Positions 1 through 4,643 of a stretch of DNA of 5,144 nucleotides are shown here, piece by piece. How positions within the stretch are numbered: the first letter of the stretch is position 1; each line of letters starts with the position of its first letter. A program made the position numbers and the translations under genes. Source of the stretch: an uncultured Collinsella sp. (GTDB lineage: Bacteria > Actinomycetota > Coriobacteriia > Coriobacteriales > Coriobacteriaceae). Location: positions 1-5,144 of the forward strand of contig URXE01000095.1 in assembly GCA_900551815.1 (NCBI GenBank), written 5' to 3'. Below the pieces are notes generated by a model. That model made no database searches. It saw nothing but the letters and a program-made list of their open reading frames with translations, and was not told the DNA's origin.

Positions 1-831
1 AAGCCCATCGGCAGCTTCTTCTTCCTGGGCCCCACCGGCGTGGGCAAGACCGAGCTCGCCAAGGCGCTTGCCGAGTGCCTGTTCGACGACGAGCGCGCGC
101 TCGTGCGTATCGACATGTCCGAATACATGGAGAAGTTCAGCGTCCAGCGTCTGATCGGTGCGCCCCCGGGATACGTGGGCTACGACGAGGGCGGCCAGCT
201 CACCGAGGCCGTGCGCCGTCGCCCGTACTCCGTAATCTTGCTCGACGAGATGGAGAAGGCCCATCCGGATGTCTTCAACGTGCTGCTGCAGGTGCTCGAT
301 GACGGCCGTCTGACCGATGGCCAGGGTCGTCAGGTGTCCTTCAAGAACACGATCATCATCATGACGTCCAACGTGGGCTCCAAGGCTATCGCCGACCTTT
401 CGGGCAAGGACGAGGAGGAGATGCGCCATCAGGTCGACGCGGCCATGGCTCAGACCTTCCGCCCCGAGTTCCTCAACCGTATCGACGATATCGTGGTGTT
501 CCATCCGCTCGGTATGGCGCAGATCGAGAAGATCGTCGACATCCAGCTTGCCGACGTCCGCGCGCGTCTGGCCAAGGAGCGCATGACGCTTGCCATCACC
601 CCGGCGGCCAAGCAGATGCTCGCCGTGGGTGGCCTGGACCCCGTGTTCGGTGCCCGTCCGCTCAAGCGTCTGGTCCAGCGCGAGGTCGTGGACGCCATCG
701 CCGCCGCCATCATCGACGGCACGGTGCGCGAGGGCGATCAGGTGACGGTCGATGTCGACAAGGACGGCGGCTTTACCGTCGTGTGCGATAACACGCCGGC
801 GGCCACCTACGAGGTTCCCGATGCCGAGTAG
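1..831 (+). CDS. clpB: ATP-dependent chaperone ClpB, C-terminal part (5' end outside window)
   Basis: This is the last 276 residues of a Hsp100 disaggregase, which forms hexamers in the cytoplasm and threads aggregated protein through its pore with DnaK's help. The frame is open from base 1, so the start lies upstream. The fragment covers the second AAA+ module. It shows Walker A GPTGVGKT (residues 10-17), the pore loop GYVGYDE (57-63), Walker B ILLDE (about 79-83), sensor 1 TSN (122-124), the arginine finger in FLNRID (R160) and sensor 2 GARPLKR (R219). The wording around DDGRLTDGQGR and the absence of ClpP-docking features favour ClpB over ClpC or ClpA. All catalytic residues are present and the C-terminus looks complete, with a short poorly conserved tail ending in DAE. 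A strong terminator follows 47 bases later. Any regulatory site for this gene lies upstream of the window. Confidence 0.93.
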   Translation, partial: KPIGSFFFLGPTGVGKTELAKALAECLFDDERALVRIDMSEYMEKFSVQRLIGAPPGYVGYDEGGQLTEAVRRRPYSVILLDEMEKAHPDVFNVLLQVLDDGRLTDGQGRQVSFKNTIIIMTSNVGSKAIADLSGKDEEEMRHQVDAAMAQTFRPEFLNRIDDIVVFHPLGMAQIEKIVDIQLADVRARLAKERMTLAITPAAKQMLAVGGLDPVFGARPLKRLVQREVVDAIAAAIIDGTVREGDQVTVDVDKDGGFTVVCDNTPAATYEVPDAE

Positions 832-878
832 ATTTTTGGGACATGCCTTAAAATCTGCCAGCCGTCTCTAAACGCCAA

Positions 879-913
879 GGGCGGCGGATCCAATTGGGTC
901 CGCCGCCCTTTTT
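879..913 (+). terminator. Rho-independent terminator after clpB
   Basis: A 13-bp stem (879-891 with 896-908, one G-U pair) closes an AATT loop and is followed directly by five T at 909-913. It is a textbook intrinsic terminator for the clpB transcript. There is no matching A-run on its left side, so it acts on the plus strand only. Confidence 0.93.
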
Positions 914-942
914 CGTGCGACAATCGATGATGTCGAGCACGA
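913..942 (+). repeat. Bulged inverted repeat between terminator and small-gene RBS
   Basis: TCGTGC (913-918) pairs with GCACGA (937-942). Inside this, GACA (919-922) pairs with TGTC (931-934), leaving a 2-base bulge and an 8-base loop ATCGATGA. It starts in the T-run of the clpB terminator and ends ten bases before the Shine-Dalgarno of the next gene. It could be an operator or a leader hairpin, or it could be chance. Confidence 0.35.
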
Positions 943-951
943 TTGCATGGC

Positions 952-957
952 AAGGAG
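952..957 (+). promoter_or_regulatory. Shine-Dalgarno site that fixes the start of the small gene
   Basis: AAGGAG lies 8 bases before the ATG at 966 but only 2 bases before the in-frame ATG at 960. The spacing makes 966 the likely start. No convincing -35/-10 pair is visible between the clpB terminator and this site. Confidence 0.75.
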
Positions 958-965
958 ATATGCAG

Positions 966-1148
966 ATGATAGACAAGAACAAGACGAACACGTCGGCGAC
1001 CGATGCCGCACCCGCCGCACCCAAGCCGGCGCCTAAGCCGCGCGACCCCTATATCCGTGCCGAGAACGAGGACGACGACGGCTACGACCCCTACAGCGAC
1101 CGACGACCCGAGCGCGAGCCGATGTTCGAAGCCGATCCGTGGCGCTGA
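966..1148 (+). CDS. Small acidic disordered protein, 60 residues, unknown function
   Basis: I do not recognise a family. The frame could be extended upstream to 894, but that would run through the clpB terminator. The ATG at 966 has a well-placed AAGGAG. The protein has no signal peptide and no hydrophobic stretch. Residues 13-25 are an Ala/Pro/Lys linker (AAPAAPKPAPKP). Residues 26-60 are charged and strongly acidic in places (ENEDDDGYD). The motif Asp-Pro-aromatic occurs three times: DPY 27-29, DPY 41-43 and DPW 57-59, the last one residue from the C-terminus. This pattern suggests a disordered cytoplasmic adaptor or tail that displays short binding motifs. It follows clpB in the same direction, but a strong terminator lies between them, so co-transcription would need read-through. 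The strong RBS and non-random composition support a real gene; the function is unknown. Confidence 0.6.
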   Translation: MIDKNKTNTSATDAAPAAPKPAPKPRDPYIRAENEDDDGYDPYSDRRPEREPMFEADPWR

Positions 1149-1172
1149 GCGCCACCCAAAAGGCCACCAATA

Positions 1173-1239
1173 AGTTGCGGTGAAATAGGGACTATTTTGC
1201 GGTTTGACCAGCAAAAACAATCCCTATTTCACCGCAACT
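1173..1239. repeat. 67-bp palindromic element with perfect 19-bp arms
   Basis: The arm at 1173-1191 (containing TTGCGGTGAAATAGGGA) is the exact reverse complement of 1221-1239. The 29-base middle also folds: TTTTGC (1195-1200) pairs with GCAAAA (1211-1216), and GGT (1201-1203) pairs with ACC (1207-1209). The whole element is therefore a near-palindrome. It begins 24 bases after the small gene's stop, and a T5 run starts 11 bases after the second arm, too far for a standard terminator. It looks like a REP-like element or a small non-autonomous element. Only one copy lies in this window, so repetition in the genome is an inference. Confidence 0.75.
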
Positions 1240-1273
1240 GCGTTAGGGATTTTTCTGCAGGGGGAGGGTAGTC

Positions 1274-1318
1274 AAAAAAGCCCCGTCCCAAATTGACTGC
1301 CAAATTGGCTGCTCGGGG
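1274..1318 (-). terminator. Minus-strand terminator-like hairpin with T6 run
   Basis: Read on the minus strand, CCCCG (1318-1314) pairs with CGGGG (1285-1281), then one C and six T (1279-1274). The stem is only 5 bp with a 28-base loop, although GCCA/TGGC inside the loop can form a small extra hairpin. No intact minus-strand gene ends here, so it may be left over from a lost gene. Confidence 0.35.
1288..1311. repeat. 12-bp tandem repeat, two copies
   Basis: CCAAATTGACTG (1288-1299) is followed directly by CCAAATTGGCTG (1300-1311), with one mismatch. It lies inside the loop of the minus-strand terminator-like element. Confidence 0.8.
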
Positions 1319-1384
1319 AGTCGCATTCGAGCTCGGTTGTCCTCTTAGCCACTCGATATCCTTCGGAGCAATAATAGTGAAAAA

Positions 1385-1405
1385 CTTGCTTAAGCGTTAA
1401 TCAAG
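1385..1405 (+). promoter_or_regulatory. Operator-like site 1 of 3
   Basis: This site follows CTTGCT-N6-TTAATCAAG, here with TAAGCG in the middle. It is itself a dyad: CTTGCTTAA and TTAATCAAG are inverted around GCG with one mismatch. Its centre is at 1395, 32 bp (about three helical turns) from site 2. Confidence 0.6.
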
Positions 1406-1416
1406 CTACACATAAT

Positions 1417-1437
1417 CTTGCTCTCTAATTAATCAAG
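1417..1437 (+). promoter_or_regulatory. Operator-like site 2 of 3
   Basis: It has the same pattern CTTGCT-N6-TTAATCAAG, identical to site 1 at all 15 defined positions and different in the middle (CTCTAA). It ends six bases before the -10 box and would cover the place of a -35 element. Confidence 0.6.
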
Positions 1438-1443
1438 AATCGC

Positions 1444-1449
1444 TATAAT
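1444..1449 (+). promoter_or_regulatory. -10 box (TATAAT) of the ATPase gene promoter
   Basis: A perfect TATAAT lies 32 bases before the ATG. The best -35 is poor: TTGCTC at 1418-1423 has a 20-base spacer. A start at about 1456 would give a leader of roughly 26 bases. The box sits immediately right of the centre (1443.5) of a large palindrome, 1414-1473, formed by sites 2 and 3. Confidence 0.6.
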
Positions 1450-1470
1450 TTTGATTAGCTAGAGAGCAAG
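1450..1470 (-). promoter_or_regulatory. Operator-like site 3 of 3, inverted
   Basis: Read on the minus strand this is CTTGCT-CTCTAG-CTAATCAAA, a match to the site 1/2 pattern at 13 of 15 defined positions. Its centre at 1460 is 33 bp from that of site 2. Together, sites 2 and 3 give 14-bp perfect arms (1414-1427 with 1460-1473) and an inner 7-bp match (1430-1436 with 1451-1457). It starts directly after the -10 box and ends three bases before the GGAG ribosome site at 1474-1477. Confidence 0.55.
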
Positions 1471-1481
1471 ATTGGAGAATC

Positions 1482-2834
1482 ATGGCATTCAACGACTTGA
1501 TCGCCCAGAAAATAAAGGACTTTGAACAGCAGGGGGTTCCGCAGGTCTTTGAGCGAGACCTTGATCTGGGAAACCCACAGGAGCCAAAGCGCGACAACAT
1601 CGTAAATGTGGTTGTGGGGGCCCGCCGTTGTGGAAAGACGTATCGCCTGTATCAGGAGATGCAGCGGCTTCAGGGCCGGGGCGTCGAGCTTGACCGGATG
1701 CTTTACTTTAATTTTGAGGACGAGCGCTTGCGCCCGTATGAGCCATCGCTGCTGGCGGACGTGCTTGACACGTTCTATGCGCTGCATCCTGCTGCTCGAA
1801 CCGAGGGCGCTTACATTTTCTTTGACGAGATCCAGGAAATTCCCGAATGGGGTGCGTTTCTGCGGCGTGTAGTCGATACGGAGAAAGCGACCGTCTATGT
1901 GACGGGATCTTCTTCTAAGATGCTGTCCTCAGAACTTAAGAGCGAGTTCAGGGGTCGTTCCCTTGTGCGAGAGCTTTTTCCGTTGAGTTTTTCGGAATAC
2001 GTTCGATATAAGACGGGGAGCGTTCCCGAGCCAGATGCGACCTTTTCCCCAAGCGATGCAGCGCTGCTTCGACATCATCTGATCGGATATCTTGAACGAG
2101 GGGGATTCATCGCGACGCTTGAGCAGACGCCCGCAGACGCGATTCAGCTGCTACAGGAATATGCTTCGCGAACGGTCGCTATGGACGTCATTGAGCGTTA
2201 CGACGTCAAGAACCCTCGCTTGGCATCGCTGTTCTTGACGCGGTGTATGGCATCTTCGGGACGAGAGCTGTCAGTGAACAAAGTGTACAACGAGTTCAAG
2301 AGCAGACAGATACCCGTCAGTCGTAATTCGCTCAGCGATTTACTTGAGTATTATGAGGATGCCTACCTGTTATTTTCTGTGCCGGAGTTCACGCGTTCAT
2401 TGGCAAATAACATGCGGTCTGCGTCTAAGGTCTACGCTGTCGACCCTGCGATGTTTGGAGCATTCTCTCCCGCATCAGCATTGGACCAGGGCCAGAGGCT
2501 CGAGACCGCAGTGTTCAATGCGCTAAGAAGAAGGACTCCCGCGGTGAGGACCGGCTCGGTCTGCCGCCTGCTGATCAAAGAGAAGAGCAAAAGCCATGAG
2601 GTGGACTTTGTGGCTGGGGACGCACTTCTCATGCGGGCTTATAGCCTGATTCAGGTGAGTGTGGATATGGCAAGTGAGAAAACGCGCGAGCGCGAAATTG
2701 CCGCGCTTGATGCCTCGATGGCCCAGTTCGATCTTGGCGAGTCGGCAATCGTTACCATGGATGAGCAGGCCGATATTCCATGCGAGCACGGTGCGGTACA
2801 CGTTGTGCCCGCATGGAAGTGGCTCCTTGCCTAA
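1482..2834 (+). CDS. ATP-binding protein, AAA_14 / DUF4143 type
   Basis: This is a full-length (450 residues) member of the bacterial and archaeal ATPase family with an N-terminal AAA_14 domain and a C-terminal DUF4143 domain. The cellular role of the family is unsettled. Walker A is GARRCGKT (46-53) and Walker B is YIFFDE (111-116). Sensor 1 is TGSSSKML (141-148), followed by the RGR of 157-159, a likely arginine finger. Residues about 247-300 look like a winged helix (LSVNKVYNEFKSRQIPVSR). The C-terminal part resembles a PD-(D/E)XK nuclease fold, with E341, E373-V-D375 and Q391-V-S, and ends in the family's typical PAWKWLL. No signal or membrane segment is seen. The ATG at 1482 has GGAG four bases upstream. 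The gene stands alone behind its own promoter with three operator-like sites. Codons such as AGA-AGA-AGG, ATA and TTA, and a lower GC content than clpB, suggest transfer. The fold is clear; whether the nuclease-like domain cuts anything is unknown. Confidence 0.88.
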   Translation: MAFNDLIAQKIKDFEQQGVPQVFERDLDLGNPQEPKRDNIVNVVVGARRCGKTYRLYQEMQRLQGRGVELDRMLYFNFEDERLRPYEPSLLADVLDTFYALHPAARTEGAYIFFDEIQEIPEWGAFLRRVVDTEKATVYVTGSSSKMLSSELKSEFRGRSLVRELFPLSFSEYVRYKTGSVPEPDATFSPSDAALLRHHLIGYLERGGFIATLEQTPADAIQLLQEYASRTVAMDVIERYDVKNPRLASLFLTRCMASSGRELSVNKVYNEFKSRQIPVSRNSLSDLLEYYEDAYLLFSVPEFTRSLANNMRSASKVYAVDPAMFGAFSPASALDQGQRLETAVFNALRRRTPAVRTGSVCRLLIKEKSKSHEVDFVAGDALLMRAYSLIQVSVDMASEKTREREIAALDASMAQFDLGESAIVTMDEQADIPCEHGAVHVVPAWKWLLA

Positions 2835-2850
2835 TCATCTACGGATCTGT

Positions 2851-2872
2851 GGGGCCAGGACCTCCTGGCCCC
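2851..2872. terminator. GC-rich hairpin between convergent genes
   Basis: A 9-bp perfect stem (2851-2859 with 2864-2872) closes an ACCT loop, 16 bases after the ATPase stop and 35 bases before the 3' end of the convergent minus-strand gene. Only TT follows on the plus strand and no T-run on the minus strand. It may serve both genes as a weak terminator or 3'-end barrier. Confidence 0.5.
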
Positions 2873-2907
2873 TTCATCACGGTTGGGGAGCACCATGATG
2901 CGCCCGG

Positions 2908-4410
2908 CTAGTCCTGGGCTTTGACGCTCGGCATCAGAATCTGGGCGAGGTAGTCGCATTCGAGTTTGGTCGCGGCGTCAGCCTTGCCGTCTTTGCCGAC
3001 CAGCACGTTCTTGATCTGGCTATAGGTGTAGCGGTTGCCGGTCGTAAGCTCGACAAGCTCAATGGCCGTGTCCATGGGGTAGGTCGACACGGGGTCTTGC
3101 GTGCGCCCGTTGATGGTCTGGGGCACCACGTACGGATAGACGAGGCCGCTGGCGTAGACGGTGTAGCCGTTGCCGAGGTTTGCCGCACCCAAAACCGCAT
3201 CGCCCTCATCGGGCGTAAAGCTCTCGCCGTCGCGCACCGTGACAAACGTCACAAGCGGCGTGTTCGTGTCGCCGGCAAGATAGATGCACAGCGTGCTGCC
3301 GTTTTGCCAAGTCGCGACTTTGCCGTACCACTCAACGGGAATATCGAGCTGATACAGGTCCGTTGCCTTATGTCGAGCATCGGCGTCGCGGGCCGCCTGT
3401 GCCTCGCGGGAGCTCACGGCGTTGACGGCGGCGTCACGGCGCGCGGTTGCCGCCTGCTGGAGCACCTTTGCGACCGCGGCGGAGTTCACCCCGCCTTCCT
3501 CGGCATACTTGGCGGCGGCATCGATCTGGTCGTCAGTCACCGTGTCGGCCGAAGGCACCTTGAGCTTAAAGGTGGCCTGGGCACTCAAATCCTGCCCATC
3601 GCTCTTAATGGTGACCTGCGCCTTGGTGGTCGGCACGGTGTAAATGGTACCGTCGGCTGCGATGGGGGACCCAGCGATGGAGAGCGTATAGTCGCCGGGC
3701 AGCAGCTTAATGCCACGACCATGCTCGTCAACGTAGAGCGTTTCGCTCACGGAAGAACCGTCGGAATCCTGCCCGCTCACCTGCACGGGAATCTTGGAGC
3801 CGGCGGAACAGTCGAGCCCCGCGGCGTGTACGCCAATCTGGACCGACATCATCGTGTGGGCATTGGCGGCGGTGATGGCAGCCTGCTCTTGCCGGTATCC
3901 GTTCCAGGCTGCGTAGCCCGCGCCGCCGGCGACAAGTGCGACGGCAACAACGCCTGCCACCATCAGGTTGCGTCGCTTGGGCGACATCTTGCGGTGACGG
4001 GCCTCGGCCTCATGTGCCGAGGGAACGGACGGCAGGGGAATATCGCCCATGGCGATGGTCTCGTCCACGGCAGGCGCGGAGCCCAATCCGGGAAGCTCGC
4101 GGGTCAGCGAATCTTCGGCAGGCAAGCTGTCGAGCAAGATGGTTTCCTCGCTCGTGTCGGATTCGGGCTGGTCGTCGGCCTTGCATTCGGATTCCTCGTG
4201 CCCCGCCTCGTCTTCGGTGGGCGCGGTGCCATCATCTTTTGCATCCCGATCATCGGGCTGCGCCTTGATTTCCGACTCATCCCGCACATCAACGCTCGAA
4301 TCGTCAAACGCAATCTCGGCCAGCGCGATCTGGTCTAGGCTCTCCAGGGCCTCGGCACACGCTTCTGCATCTTGGGCCGCATCCTCTTGGCCCATCGTCT
4401 CATCTTTCAT
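2908..4410 (-). CDS. Single-pass membrane protein with acidic cytoplasmic tail and large outside region
   Basis: I do not recognise a named family. The ATG at 4410 gives 500 residues and has GGGGGAT just upstream; the frame could open 21 codons earlier, at 4473, but without an RBS. Residues 1-135 are acidic and low in complexity, so probably disordered. Basic residues in RHRKMSPKRRN (138-148) precede one membrane helix at about 149-170 (LMVAGVVAVALVAGGAGYAA), giving a cytoplasmic N-terminus and an outside C-terminus. Outside, residues about 187-285 read as a beta-rich, Ig-like or PEGA-like domain (LLPGDYTLSIAG). Residues 294-350 are Ala/Arg-rich helix, and 353-495 form a second beta-rich domain starting LDIPVEWYGKVATW. 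The cytoplasmic tail has two aligned copies of (D/E)ETI (residues 88-97 and 116-125). The gene is transcribed alone and converges on the ATPase gene. A sensor, anchor or cell-wall role is possible but not shown. Confidence 0.82.
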   Translation of the reverse strand: MKDETMGQEDAAQDAEACAEALESLDQIALAEIAFDDSSVDVRDESEIKAQPDDRDAKDDGTAPTEDEAGHEESECKADDQPESDTSEETILLDSLPAEDSLTRELPGLGSAPAVDETIAMGDIPLPSVPSAHEAEARHRKMSPKRRNLMVAGVVAVALVAGGAGYAAWNGYRQEQAAITAANAHTMMSVQIGVHAAGLDCSAGSKIPVQVSGQDSDGSSVSETLYVDEHGRGIKLLPGDYTLSIAGSPIAADGTIYTVPTTKAQVTIKSDGQDLSAQATFKLKVPSADTVTDDQIDAAAKYAEEGGVNSAAVAKVLQQAATARRDAAVNAVSSREAQAARDADARHKATDLYQLDIPVEWYGKVATWQNGSTLCIYLAGDTNTPLVTFVTVRDGESFTPDEGDAVLGAANLGNGYTVYASGLVYPYVVPQTINGRTQDPVSTYPMDTAIELVELTTGNRYTYSQIKNVLVGKDGKADAATKLECDYLAQILMPSVKAQD

Positions 4411-4414
4411 ATAT

Positions 4415-4419
4415 CCCCC
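4415..4419 (-). promoter_or_regulatory. Ribosome site deciding the membrane-protein start
   Basis: On the minus strand GGGGG (4419-4415) lies four bases before the ATG at 4410. The ATG at 4473 has nothing comparable. The stretch 4420-4532 upstream contains AT-rich patches such as TTATATTT (4484-4477), but no -35/-10 pair I can support. Confidence 0.5.
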
Positions 4420-4532
4420 AAGCTCAATATCGGGACAACACTGTACCCAAAAATGGAGCCATATAAAGCGCATGCGAAATATAAGATCCGATTTAACCCG
4501 AGCGCATCGTTCGGTCGCATCCTCGCGGCAGC

Positions 4533-4573
4533 AAAAAGCCCCCGGAACGCGAACGAATCACATTCCGGGGGCT
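4533..4573 (-). terminator. Rho-independent terminator of the right-hand membrane protein gene
   Basis: On the minus strand an 11-bp stem (4573-4563 with 4547-4537, core AGCCCCCGGAA) closes a 15-base loop and runs into five T (4537-4533). It lies about 70 bases after the stop of the 4644-5144 gene and before the start of the next minus-strand gene, so the two are probably separate transcripts. Confidence 0.9.
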
Positions 4574-4643
4574 CTACAATGCGTTGAGTTGCGCGGAGCC
4601 GGCTATGCTGCTTCGTGCTCAAGCGATGTCTGCGCCAGGCGCG

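Larger units (their letters stand above)
1272..1400 (-). pseudogene. Possible C-terminal remnant of a lost minus-strand gene
   Basis: On the minus strand a frame is open from just after a stop (1401-1403) to a TGA at 1272-1274, giving 42 codons. The translation contains CSEGYRVAKRTTELECD followed by SPSSQFGSQFGTGLF, and it has no usable start codon with an RBS. A terminator-like structure with a T6 run overlaps its end, as expected for the tail of a gene. The 12-bp tandem repeat is in frame here and gives SQFG twice. The upstream part of such a gene would have to lie where the ATPase promoter now stands, so it would have been displaced. A second minus-strand frame is also open over much of this stretch, which weakens the case. 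Treat it as a suggestion only. Confidence 0.22.
1149..1481. other. 333-base intergenic region rich in repeats and control sites
   Basis: No confident gene is seen here. From left to right it holds a long hairpin (1173-1239), a T-run at 1250-1254, a minus-strand terminator-like element with a 12-bp tandem repeat (1274-1318), a possible minus-strand gene tail (1272-1400) and three 21-bp sites around a -10 box (1385-1470). Composition shifts from GC-rich to AT-rich at about 1370. Confidence 0.7.

Noticed and set aside
807..1220. 137-codon minus-strand frame
   Set aside because: It crosses the clpB terminator and the 67-bp palindrome, and opposes the small gene, which has a good ribosome site. 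Its translation looks non-protein-like.
1244..1327. 27-codon minus-strand frame starting ATG-CGA-CTC
   Set aside because: There is no Shine-Dalgarno upstream, and it overlaps the terminator-like element.
1318..1375. tRNA-like look of the minus-strand stretch with GAGTGGCTAAGAGG
   Set aside because: No acceptor stem, anticodon arm or TTCGA-type T-arm can be formed in register.
1385..1470. CRISPR-like reading of the three spaced repeats
   Set aside because: There are only three units, one is inverted, and the middle bases of the units vary while gaps are about 12 bases. This fits operators, not a repeat-spacer array.
3097..4338. 413-codon open frame on the plus strand
   Set aside because: It lies wholly antisense to the membrane-protein gene, whose frame has a membrane helix, basic anchor and sensible domains. 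Long antisense frames are common in GC-rich DNA, and its translation is Gly/His/Arg-rich with no domain.
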